From a virus: a stretch of 36,190 bases of DNA. Below are positions 23,413 through 30,444 of this stretch, piece by piece (within the stretch, counting starts at the first letter, position 1; each line of letters opens with the position of its first letter). Location of the stretch: the IMG/VR virus record IMGVR_UViG_3300025769_016511, positions 1 through 36,190 of that record; one strand, given 5' to 3'. The translations under genes and the position numbers were made by a program. The notes beneath the pieces are model-generated. The model did not search any database. It saw only the letters and a program-made list of their open reading frames with translations, and was not told where the DNA came from.

Positions 23413-23949
23413 ATGTTAAAAATAGGTGAAAATAAATTAAAATTAAGTTGGGATGATGTTAGTAGATCAGTAGATGATTTATGTAGAAAAATCCCAATGG
23501 AATTACCTTTAATAGATTCAGTACATGGTATAGCAAGAGGAGGTTTAATACCTGCTGTTATGATATCCCATAAACTAGATTTACCTTATGTAAAGGCTGT
23601 TGGACCTAATACTTTAGTAATAGATGACATAGCAGATAGTGGAGTTACTTTAGAAAAAGCACCTGGTGTTTATACAGCTGTTTTACATTATAAACCCCAT
23701 ACTTCTTGTTTTAAACCTAATTTATGGGCAGACTTACATGAAAGTGATGAGTGGTTAATTTATCCTTGGGAAAAATATGATTCAAAACCAATGCAAGATT
23801 ATCTACAAAGCAAAGAATTTTCAGAGTTTGCGGAAAATGAAGATAATAGTTTGGTTTGGCCCGAAGAAGATTGTAAATTACATACCGTAGGAGGATTAAC
23901 AAATGATAAAGAAGGATCATTTATGAAATTTCAAAATAAAATAAAATAA
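23413..23949 (+). CDS. Phosphoribosyltransferase, xanthine/guanine type
   Basis: This 178-residue type I PRTase has the PRPP loop LVIDDIADSGVTL (68-80), the N-terminal GIARGGLIPAVMISHKL (39-55) and the hood-like WLIYPWE (114-120), as in bacterial Gpt. It would join a purine base to PRPP. It starts 2 bases after the folE stop and 1 base before the MazG-like gene, so it may salvage guanine released by DpdA base exchange or act on a deazaguanine base. Both ideas come from position only. Confidence 0.8.
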   Translation: MLKIGENKLKLSWDDVSRSVDDLCRKIPMELPLIDSVHGIARGGLIPAVMISHKLDLPYVKAVGPNTLVIDDIADSGVTLEKAPGVYTAVLHYKPHTSCFKPNLWADLHESDEWLIYPWEKYDSKPMQDYLQSKEFSEFAENEDNSLVWPEEDCKLHTVGGLTNDKEGSFMKFQNKIK

Positions 23950-23950
23950 A

Positions 23951-24466
23951 ATGAACAAACAATTAAAATTATTTTCAGAAGAAGAATTACCTGTATGGGT
24001 TAATGAAGTTCCGTTTGTATCGGAAGTAGAAACTTTTAATCGTACGTTCGGAAAACCAAATAATTATGAGCCAACAATACCAGAAAAAAAGGAATGGCAA
24101 TTCGTATACGACTTTATACTTGAAGAATTGGAAGAATATAGACAAGCTTGCGAAAACGGAGACATCGTGGAAGTTTTGGATGCTTTGTGTGATATTACTT
24201 ACGTTTCCCTTGGGAACGGTACTATGTTACACGGTCTTAAAGATAAGATATGGCCAGCGTATCAAGAAGTACAAGCAAGTAATATGTCGAAGTCTTGTAG
24301 CACTGAAGAAGAAGCCATGGAAACTGTCACCCTCCGCTCTAAAGAACAAGCTGAGCCATGTCATTATGAGCAAGTGGAGAAAAGATTCGTAGTATATAGA
24401 ACAAGAGATAGAAAAGTTATGAAATCAATTAATTACTTTAGACCAGATTTAAAACAATTCTTTTAA
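23951..24466 (+). CDS. MazG-like nucleotide pyrophosphohydrolase
   Basis: This 171-residue all-alpha NTP-PPase has ExxE (Glu58-Glu61/62 in FILEELEEYRQ) and ExxD (Glu74-Asp77, then Asp81, in DIVEVLDALCDITYVSLG). The C-terminus (VEKRFVVYRTRDRKVMKSINYFRPDL) is the usual phage MazG tail. It would hydrolyse NTPs or alarmones to tune the nucleotide pool. Codons from about 24000 to 24370 are clearly GC-richer than in neighbours, with CTC, CGC and ACC choices, a possible sign of recent acquisition or gene conversion. The last base of its stop is the first base of the polymerase ATG. Confidence 0.82.
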   Translation: MNKQLKLFSEEELPVWVNEVPFVSEVETFNRTFGKPNNYEPTIPEKKEWQFVYDFILEELEEYRQACENGDIVEVLDALCDITYVSLGNGTMLHGLKDKIWPAYQEVQASNMSKSCSTEEEAMETVTLRSKEQAEPCHYEQVEKRFVVYRTRDRKVMKSINYFRPDLKQFF

Positions 24467-26208
24467 TGTATAAAAAGTGTTATCAAGGTAAAAAATTAGG
24501 ACATAATGTTTGGGAAATGCATCTTTGGGAAGAAGATAAAGGTCATCAAGTTATTCCTTATGAAAATATAGCATATCAAGAATGTAAGGAAGGTGAACAC
24601 ACAAATATTGGATTAAATGGTGAATATTTAAAACATACAAATAATTGGTATTTCTCAAAAAACCCTAATTATAGTGATAAAAATACTCCTGGTCTTCATT
24701 TTCATGATATGAAACTTCATCAAAAATTCCTAGTTGAAAGATATGGAATTAATGATGTACCTTCTACAGGACATAGAGAAGTATTTTTTGATATTGAGTG
24801 TGAAATTGGAGGGGCATTAACTGAAGAATATATTGAAAGTGCCCCAATGCCTATTACATCAATTGCTTGGTGGGATAAAACACCAGATACTTGGCATATT
24901 TTAATTCTTGATAAAAAGAATCAACTTAAACATACTAAAGCTAGAAATAAAGAAATTATACCTTGCAGTACTGAAAGTCAATTACTAGCTAAATTCATTG
25001 AAATAATTAGAGATATAGATCCCGATATTTTAATTGGTTATAATTCAGATTATTTTGACATACCTTATTTATATTATAGAATGTGTAATACAATAGGTAA
25101 GGAATTTGCTGATCATTTATCACCTTTAGGTAAAGTAGAATCTAAAAAATTCTCTAAATTTTTCTATAAACGAAATCAGTTTGTTGATATTATAGGAGTT
25201 GAATCACTTGATTATATTCGTTTACATAAAAAATATAGTTGGAAAGATGAACCAAGTTGGAAACTAGATGCTATTGGAGAGAAATATGTTGGTATGAATA
25301 AAGTTGAGTATGAAGGAAATTTAGATCAACTATTTGAAACCGATATACAAAAGTTTATTCAATATAATTTTGTTGATGTTGAAATACTTCAAAAATTAGA
25401 TGAAAAGCTACAATATATTGCTTTAACTAAAAACTTATCACATAAAGGTAAACATAACTACAGTGAAGTTTATTCTAATAGTGTAACCCAAGACGGAGCA
25501 ATTTCAGCTTATTTATTATCTCAAAATATAATCCCACCACCTAAAGAACCTAACCCTCAAAAGAAAGATGGTTATGCTGGAGGATACCTTTTTTGCCCCA
25601 AAGCGGGATTATACAAGTATATGTTTGATGAAGATTTAACATCACTGTATCCATCTATAATTATGTCGATTAACATTGGTAAAGAAACATTCGTGGGTCG
25701 TATTATAGATGCAGATGATCGTAATAATAGATTGGGCCTTAACGATTTAAAAGAACGTAATCCTAAAGATTTATTATTAGTTGAAAATGGAAAACGACGT
25801 CATACTAATGTTGAAGCTGGAGAATTAGTGAAAATAATTGAATCACAAAATTTAGCTGTAGCAGCTAATGGTTCAATGTTCAGAACAGATAAAGAAGCAG
25901 TATTATCAACTATACTTAAAAAATGGTTTGAAGAACGTGTTTTATATAAAGGGCGTATGAAAAAAGCATATAAGTCTGGGGATAAAGAAGCAGGTGAGTA
26001 TAATCATTTAATGCAATACACAATGAAAATTTTGCTTAATAGTTTATATGGAGCCACAGCTTTACCTTCATTTAGGTACGGAATGAACCAATCAATATTA
26101 AGTGAAGCAATTACATTATCTGGCCACAGAATTATACAAGAATCAGCTCTTTGCGCTAATAGACATATGAATAAAGTTATGCGTGGGGAATTAAAATTAG
26201 AAATATAA
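24466..26208 (+). CDS. 43A: Family B DNA polymerase, N-terminal part (exonuclease, palm, fingers)
   Basis: This 580-residue protein holds the front part of a T4 gp43-like replicative polymerase. Exonuclease motifs are VFFDIEC (Asp109, Glu111), ILIGYNSDYFDIPYL and FVDVEILQKLD. Polymerase motif A is DEDLTSLYPSI (Asp390) and motif B is MKILLNSLYGAT (520-531). It ends about 50 residues after motif B, before motif C, which is in the gene at 26840. The reading frame closes cleanly (TAATG with the next gene), so this is an organised gene split rather than decay. Split gp43A/gp43B genes are known in Aeromonas phages 44RR2.8t and 25. Trans-assembly of the two proteins is inferred. Confidence 0.93.
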   Translation: MYKKCYQGKKLGHNVWEMHLWEEDKGHQVIPYENIAYQECKEGEHTNIGLNGEYLKHTNNWYFSKNPNYSDKNTPGLHFHDMKLHQKFLVERYGINDVPSTGHREVFFDIECEIGGALTEEYIESAPMPITSIAWWDKTPDTWHILILDKKNQLKHTKARNKEIIPCSTESQLLAKFIEIIRDIDPDILIGYNSDYFDIPYLYYRMCNTIGKEFADHLSPLGKVESKKFSKFFYKRNQFVDIIGVESLDYIRLHKKYSWKDEPSWKLDAIGEKYVGMNKVEYEGNLDQLFETDIQKFIQYNFVDVEILQKLDEKLQYIALTKNLSHKGKHNYSEVYSNSVTQDGAISAYLLSQNIIPPPKEPNPQKKDGYAGGYLFCPKAGLYKYMFDEDLTSLYPSIIMSINIGKETFVGRIIDADDRNNRLGLNDLKERNPKDLLLVENGKRRHTNVEAGELVKIIESQNLAVAANGSMFRTDKEAVLSTILKKWFEERVLYKGRMKKAYKSGDKEAGEYNHLMQYTMKILLNSLYGATALPSFRYGMNQSILSEAITLSGHRIIQESALCANRHMNKVMRGELKLEI

Positions 26209-26573
26209 TGGAAAGTCAATTTGATTGGGTAATAACAAAAAAACAAAAACCTTGGGGTTGGTATGAAGTATTATTAGATTCACCTGAATGTAAAGTAAAA
26301 CGAATAACAATAAACCCAGGTCAAAGATTATCATACCAATACCATAGCAAAAGAAAAGAAACATGGACTGTAGTTAAAGGTAATTTAACAATTATTTTAG
26401 ATGATGATAAATTATTCAGAGGGCCGGGACAATCAATAAAAATAAGTTTAGGAGATAAACATAGAGCTTGGAATGAAACTGAAGAAATAGTTCAATTTAT
26501 AGAAGTTCAAACCGGAACTTATTTCGGAGAAGATGATATTGTTAGAGTAGAAGACGATTATAACAGAAAATAA
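26208..26573 (+). CDS. Cupin, phosphomannose isomerase type II-like, inside the polymerase split
   Basis: This 121-residue protein matches the C-terminal cupin of mannose-6-phosphate isomerase/GDP-mannose pyrophosphorylase. Its parts are PWGWYEVLLDSPECKVKRITINPGQRLSYQYHSKRKETW, VVKGNLTII, GDKHRAWNE, and IEVQTGTYFGEDDIVRVEDDY. Metal-binding His/Glu are in YQYHSKRKE and KHRAW. It may make or modify a sugar phosphate for capsule, lipopolysaccharide or DNA glycosylation. It overlaps the polymerase front half by one base (TAATG) and has no link to replication in known families, so it looks like an insertion into the polymerase locus. Confidence 0.85.
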   Translation: MESQFDWVITKKQKPWGWYEVLLDSPECKVKRITINPGQRLSYQYHSKRKETWTVVKGNLTIILDDDKLFRGPGQSIKISLGDKHRAWNETEEIVQFIEVQTGTYFGEDDIVRVEDDYNRK

Positions 26574-26574
26574 T

Positions 26575-26838
26575 ATGGCATTAAAAAAACAATCAATTAG
26601 AAATAACATGCACATAACAGTGGATGGAAAAGAAATAATTAAAGATGATTTAATACTTTTAAGTGAAGAATGGAATGAAACCCAAGAAAACTTTTTTAGA
26701 AAAATGTTAAGGCAAGGCGGACATTTTAGATTAAAAGGCCGTAAATTTATAGTTGAATTAAAAGAAAGAGCAGATTTAGATTCAAATGGTGACAAACCAG
26801 TTAACTTACCCCCAATCCCAGGAGAAAGATCATTTTAA
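26575..26838 (+). CDS. Hypothetical protein inside the polymerase split
   Basis: This 87-residue protein was not recognised. It is basic in the middle (FFRKMLRQGGHFRLKGRKFIVEL) and Pro-rich at the end (PVNLPPIPGERSF). It begins 1 base after the cupin gene and ends 1 base before the polymerase back half. No HNH, GIY-YIG or LAGLIDADG motif is visible, so it is not an obvious homing endonuclease. It might bridge the two polymerase parts or simply be a passenger. Confidence 0.65.
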   Translation: MALKKQSIRNNMHITVDGKEIIKDDLILLSEEWNETQENFFRKMLRQGGHFRLKGRKFIVELKERADLDSNGDKPVNLPPIPGERSF

Positions 26839-26839
26839 A

Positions 26840-27775
26840 ATGAAACATTTAGAAGAAACACCTTGGTGGATATGTGATGCAGATGATGAAAATTATTGTG
26901 CATATGTGGATACTGACTCTAATTATTTTAATGCTGAACCTATATTACTTCACTTATATCCTAATTTTGAAGAATTTAGTGATAAAGAAAAGGATGATAT
27001 TTTAGAAAAAGTAGCACTTAAATATCAAGATGTTATTACAGATCATTATGATATTTTAGCTAAGGAATGTTTCAATGTCTCAGAACATAGACTTGAAATG
27101 AAAACTGAGTGTGTAATTAGATCTGCTTATTTTAGAGCAACAAGGCGTTACGCACAATGGATTACTAAACAAGAAGGTATTGAAAAAGAAACTTTAGATA
27201 TTAAAGGTTTAGAGTTTATGAAAGCAAATTTCCCACCTATTTTAGGGGAATTTTTTAATGACATACTCCAACAAGTACTTAAAGGTGAAGAAAAATCAAG
27301 TATAATTGATCAAATTAAAGTATTTAAAAAACAAATATTAGGTGGTAAAATATCATTAGCAAAATTAGGCAACCCTACAGCTGTTAAAAAATTAGAAAAA
27401 TACTCAGGTACGAGTGCTAGAGCAGGTGAGATGTTTACTGAAATCCTTAAAGGAGCTCCTGCACCTGTAAGAGCAGCTATTAGATATAATGATTTATTAA
27501 AATTATGGAAATTAGATAGAAAACATAATTTAATAACAATGGCTGATAAAGTAAAATGGATTTATTGTAAAGATAATCCCTATAAAATAGAAGCATTAGC
27601 ATTTTTTGATTATGATATACCAGAAAAGGTTCAAGACTTTTTAAATAGATATGCTGACAGACAAAAAGTATTTGATTCAATACTATTAAATAAATTAGAA
27701 GGTTTTTTTAGTGATTTGCAATGGTCATTAGATTTAAATCCTTACACAAATGCACTAAGTTCCTTTGAAATTTAA
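26840..27775 (+). CDS. 43B: Family B DNA polymerase, C-terminal part (palm motif C and thumb)
   Basis: This 311-residue protein starts at ATG 26840 and reaches motif C, YVDTDSNYF, within about 22 residues; its DTD aspartates complete the catalytic site begun by Asp390 of the front half. A KxxY-like region (TECVIRSAYFRATRRYAQWI) and a thumb domain follow, and the end (LNPYTNALSSFEI) may be the clamp-binding tail, by analogy with gp43. An upstream in-frame ATG at 26786 is rejected because it runs inside the 87-residue gene. It is immediately followed by the promoter and gene of the sliding clamp. Confidence 0.92.
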   Translation: MKHLEETPWWICDADDENYCAYVDTDSNYFNAEPILLHLYPNFEEFSDKEKDDILEKVALKYQDVITDHYDILAKECFNVSEHRLEMKTECVIRSAYFRATRRYAQWITKQEGIEKETLDIKGLEFMKANFPPILGEFFNDILQQVLKGEEKSSIIDQIKVFKKQILGGKISLAKLGNPTAVKKLEKYSGTSARAGEMFTEILKGAPAPVRAAIRYNDLLKLWKLDRKHNLITMADKVKWIYCKDNPYKIEALAFFDYDIPEKVQDFLNRYADRQKVFDSILLNKLEGFFSDLQWSLDLNPYTNALSSFEI

Positions 27776-27794
27776 AATAAAATTCGTATATTCC
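27764..27794 (+). promoter_or_regulatory. Bacteroidota-type promoter upstream of the sliding clamp
   Basis: TTTG at 27764-27767 lies 23 bases before TATATTCC at 27787-27794, which is preceded by TTCG as in the other sites of this set. The -33-like box is inside the last codons of the polymerase gene. Only 4 bases separate the -7-like box from the clamp ATG, so a transcript starting at the usual distance would be nearly leaderless. Confidence 0.5.
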
Positions 27795-27798
27795 AGTT

Positions 27799-28521
27799 AT
27801 GATAAATAAATCAACACTAACCTCAGTTATTTCCAAATATTACCTAAATGGTTTAAATAACCAGGTAAAATGGAGAATTAAAGATAATAAACTAACTATT
27901 TACGCAGGTGAATCAGGTAGAGTATGTAAAATAGAGCATAATAATTTCCCACTAGAAGATTCAGAATTAGGTGTTTTTGATACACATAAATTAAGTAAGT
28001 TAATATCTATCACTAATGGTGAATTAATGGTATCATTAGAAAAAATAAAATCTGTGTATATTAAAATGCATATTGCTGATTTAAATTTCGATTTAACCTA
28101 CTCATTAGCTGATATTCTTATTTTAGGAAAAAATACATACTATGAAGACCCAGATTCATTTGAAATGGAGCTTGATTTAGAAAGAGAAGATATTGACCAT
28201 TTAATTAAAGCTAAAAGTGCATTAGCAGATGTAAATAATATGTTACTTACAAGTACTACAGATATGGATGGGAATAACATTTGTGAGTTTATATTTGGTG
28301 ATAATACTGGATTTTCAAATAAAATTACATATCAAATTCAAGGTAATATAACTAAAAGTGATATAGAAATACCTTTTGATTCTGATATATTTAAAGATAT
28401 TCTAAATTCTAATAAAGATATGGATAAAGGTACTTTAAAACTATCAGACCAAGGAATGTTAAAATTAAACTTCTATTCAGAAGAAGTAAATAGTGAATAT
28501 TTTATAGCAAGAAATGAGTAA
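27799..28521 (+). CDS. 45: Sliding clamp, gp45-like
   Basis: This 240-residue protein is close in length to T4 gp45 (228). It shows the clamp pattern: INKSTLTSVISKYYLNGLNNQVKW at the start, FDTHKLSKLISI (interdomain) and repeated strand-rich segments ending in FYSEEVNSEYFIARNE. It would form a ring that holds the split polymerase on DNA and may assist late transcription. It follows the polymerase back half and overlaps the oxygenase-like gene by 8 bases. Confidence 0.85.
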   Translation: MINKSTLTSVISKYYLNGLNNQVKWRIKDNKLTIYAGESGRVCKIEHNNFPLEDSELGVFDTHKLSKLISITNGELMVSLEKIKSVYIKMHIADLNFDLTYSLADILILGKNTYYEDPDSFEMELDLEREDIDHLIKAKSALADVNNMLLTSTTDMDGNNICEFIFGDNTGFSNKITYQIQGNITKSDIEIPFDSDIFKDILNSNKDMDKGTLKLSDQGMLKLNFYSEEVNSEYFIARNE

Positions 28522-29188
28522 AAAAATAATAGATAGAGATAACAATAAAGAATCTGAATATGGACCTATCCATTCTAACAGATTTAGTGTAAATCCAAAT
28601 GCTAATAAAAGGATTTGGGTAGTAGATAATTTTTATAAAGATCCTTTAGCTGTTAGAGAACATGCATTATCTCAAACTTACCATGATGATCCTGGGTATT
28701 TAGGCAAACGTACTAGAAAACAGTGGTTCTTTGATGGGATGAAAGAAAAATTTGAAGAAACTTTAGGAAAAAAAATTACTAAATGGGAACATTATGGGAT
28801 GAATGGGAGATTTCAATCAAATATAGCAGGTACAAAATTAGTTTACCATTGTGATGAACAATCATATGCTGCTGCTATTTATTTAACTCCTTATGCTCCT
28901 TATTGGACTGGTACTTCTTTTTGGGCATATAAACATTACAACCCAGGTCAATTAGGGAGTGCTCATTCTATTAGACATGATAGCCACCCTGATTTAAATC
29001 AAGCATTTCCTGTAGGTAAAGAAACTTTTGTAGACAGATCTCCTTATGATTTAGTTGATGTAGTAGGAAATGTATTTAATAGATTAGTTCTATGGGATGC
29101 TGGTTTAATCCACTCAGCATCTGAATATTGTGGTTGGGATCTTGAATCAAGTAGATTATTTCAAATATTTTTCTTTGATGCAGAATAA
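28514..29188 (+). CDS. 2OG-Fe(II) oxygenase-like protein (DUF6445-like)
   Basis: This 224-residue protein shows the facial-triad pattern of 2-oxoglutarate/Fe(II) dioxygenases: YHCDEQSYAAAIYLTP (His112, Asp114), LWDAGLIHSASEYCGW (His200) and SSRLFQIFFF (Arg214, the 2OG-binding position). GTSFWAYKH (133-141) is typical of the remembered DUF6445 group. Substrates could be nucleic acid bases, as in phage thymine hypermodification, or a protein. It overlaps the sliding clamp gene by 8 bases and is the last gene before the chaperone block. The enzyme class is fairly clear; the substrate is unknown. Confidence 0.75.
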   Translation: MSKKIIDRDNNKESEYGPIHSNRFSVNPNANKRIWVVDNFYKDPLAVREHALSQTYHDDPGYLGKRTRKQWFFDGMKEKFEETLGKKITKWEHYGMNGRFQSNIAGTKLVYHCDEQSYAAAIYLTPYAPYWTGTSFWAYKHYNPGQLGSAHSIRHDSHPDLNQAFPVGKETFVDRSPYDLVDVVGNVFNRLVLWDAGLIHSASEYCGWDLESSRLFQIFFFDAE

Positions 29189-29253
29189 AAAATTAACATA
29201 CGTATAATAAAATAACATTGTAGCTAGGGCACAAGTTATATTTTTAATTAATC

Positions 29254-29268
29254 GGGAGCTTCGGCCCC
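29254..29268 (+). promoter_or_regulatory. GC-rich stem-loop in the leader of the Hsp20 gene
   Basis: GGGAGC-TTCG-GCCCC forms a small hairpin with a C(TTCG)G tetraloop and one A-C mismatch, 15 bases before the hsp20 ATG at 29284. The whole 95-base leader (29189-29283) is AT-rich apart from this and GCTAGGGCACA at 29223-29233. It may act as a 5' control element, for example a thermosensitive stem, or be chance. Confidence 0.3.
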
Positions 29269-29283
29269 ATAAAACTAAATGAT

Positions 29284-29709
29284 ATGAGTACATTACAATT
29301 ACTAGAGAGGCATCTAAGTCCTTTCGACATTCTTTTTAAGAATCACTTCAATGCTGAAGAGAAATTTGCACCAGCATTAAATTCAAAACAACCACATCCA
29401 CTTAATATTTTCTATGATGATAAAGGACTTCATTTTGAAGTTGCCTGTACTGGGTTAACTAAAAAAGATGTTATTCTTGACATCGAAGGAGATATTTTAA
29501 AAATTACCTATAAAAAACCTGAAGATAAAGGGGATAATTTTGAAGGGTATATTTATCATGGTTTATCTAAAAAGTCATTTGACTTAAGATATAAAATAGC
29601 ACCTAAATTTGATTTATCAATAACTGAAGCAGAAATGCTTGATGGTTTATTGAAAATTTTTATACCTTTAGCTGATGAAGCTAAACCAAAGTCTATTAAA
29701 ATAAAATAA
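29284..29709 (+). CDS. Small heat-shock protein, Hsp20/alpha-crystallin family
   Basis: This 141-residue protein has an alpha-crystallin domain (about 38-135): PLNIFYDDKGLHFEVACTGLTKKDVILDIEGDILKITY, then the GLLKIFIPL motif corresponding to the family GVLxIxIP, and a C-terminal IKI (IxI) tail for oligomer contacts. The N-terminus resembles Hsp20 of marine T4-like phages. It would hold unfolding proteins for the GroEL/GroES pair downstream. It follows the oxygenase-like gene after a 95-base leader. Confidence 0.9.
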   Translation: MSTLQLLERHLSPFDILFKNHFNAEEKFAPALNSKQPHPLNIFYDDKGLHFEVACTGLTKKDVILDIEGDILKITYKKPEDKGDNFEGYIYHGLSKKSFDLRYKIAPKFDLSITEAEMLDGLLKIFIPLADEAKPKSIKIK

Positions 29710-29748
29710 AAGTTTTACCAAAAAAGCGTGTCCTAGCGCAATATTATT

Positions 29749-29758
29749 CGTATATTCA
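29749..29758 (+). promoter_or_regulatory. Promoter-like CGTATATTCA element before the GroES/GroEL block
   Basis: CGTATATTCA at 29749-29758 is the same core as at 6311 and close to those at 18189 and 27785, and lies 22 bases before the ATG at 29781. A matching TTTG 23-24 bases upstream is missing (GCGTG there), so the -33 part is weak. It sits in the short gap between hsp20 and the gene preceding groES. Confidence 0.4.
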
Positions 29759-29780
29759 CGTCTAAATAAATAAGTTATAT

Positions 29781-30101
29781 ATGGCAAGAAAACCAAAATC
29801 ATTGACAACCATTTCAGATCCTTTAATGGAACCCTATTACATAACCAAAGATGAGTTATGTTTTACAGTAAACGAAAGGATTACCCCTGATAAAAATCAT
29901 TTTAGATCAAAAGGGAATGGAACTGAATATGCAAAACCCCAAGGATATTATCCTGAATTTCAACAAGCACTTATAAAAGTAGCTAAAGAAAAATTACACA
30001 CTCGAAAAGATTATAAATCTCTTTCTGAGTTTTTAAATGAATTTAAATTAATAGAAACTAACATTAAAAATTACACAGATGGCCTTAGAAGCACTATTTG
30101 A
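29781..30101 (+). CDS. Hypothetical protein upstream of groES
   Basis: This 106-residue protein was not recognised. It is basic and soluble, with Tyr-rich motifs (EPYYITKDELCFTVNERITPDKNHF, KPQGYYPEFQQALIKVAKEKL) and a helical end. It overlaps groES by 23 bases, so the two are translationally coupled. It could be a phage-specific chaperone partner or a conserved marine-phage orphan; only position supports the former. Confidence 0.6.
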   Translation: MARKPKSLTTISDPLMEPYYITKDELCFTVNERITPDKNHFRSKGNGTEYAKPQGYYPEFQQALIKVAKEKLHTRKDYKSLSEFLNEFKLIETNIKNYTDGLRSTI

Positions 30102-30441
30102 TGCGGTTATAGTTAAACCGATCGAAATCGAAGAAACCACTTATGGGAATATAATAGTCCCAGATTTAGGTAAAGAAAAAAACGAAACAGGAACTGTTAT
30201 TGCAGTTGGTCCTGGAAAATCTACAATAACAGGAGATTTTATTCCAACCCAAATAAAAATAGGAGATAAAGTAGTATTACCTACTATGGGATTCACTAAA
30301 TTACCCTATAATGGAGATGAATATTATGTAGGTCCAGAAAACCAAATCTTAGCAAAAATTACAGAAACAGTAACTGTTGGAGAAGTATTAGCTGAAACAG
30401 AAGTAAATTCAATTGATAAAGAAAATTTAGAAAATATATAA
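30079..30441 (+). CDS. groES: Co-chaperonin GroES-like
   Basis: This 120-residue protein has the GroES beta-barrel pattern. ALFDAVIVKPIEIEETTYGNIIVPDLGKEKNETGTVIAVGPG contains the mobile-loop region, and IKIGDKVVLPTMGFTKLPYNGDEYYVGPENQILAKI completes the barrel. It is longer than E. coli GroES (97) owing to a C-terminal acidic tail. It overlaps the upstream gene by 23 bases and groEL follows 3 bases after, the standard groES-groEL order. Confidence 0.9.
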   Translation: MALEALFDAVIVKPIEIEETTYGNIIVPDLGKEKNETGTVIAVGPGKSTITGDFIPTQIKIGDKVVLPTMGFTKLPYNGDEYYVGPENQILAKITETVTVGEVLAETEVNSIDKENLENI

Positions 30442-30444
30442 TAA

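Noticed and set aside
24066-24392. A 108-codon + strand frame inside the MazG-like gene
   Set aside because: The other frame carries the MazG ExxE/ExxD motifs; this one shows no recognisable pattern and arises from the GC-rich patch.
26448-26795. Minus-strand open frames such as this one, and others at 8502-8819, 7903-8139, 31574-31774 and 34851-35108
   Set aside because: All lie antisense to well-supported genes, have no promoter-like context, and are low-complexity hydrophobic translations typical of AT-rich complements.
26208-26839. Intron, intein or homing endonuclease splitting the polymerase
   Set aside because: The inserted frames are a cupin and an unknown protein; no HNH, GIY-YIG or LAGLIDADG motif, no intein splice residues and no group I core were seen, and the halves have their own starts and stops.
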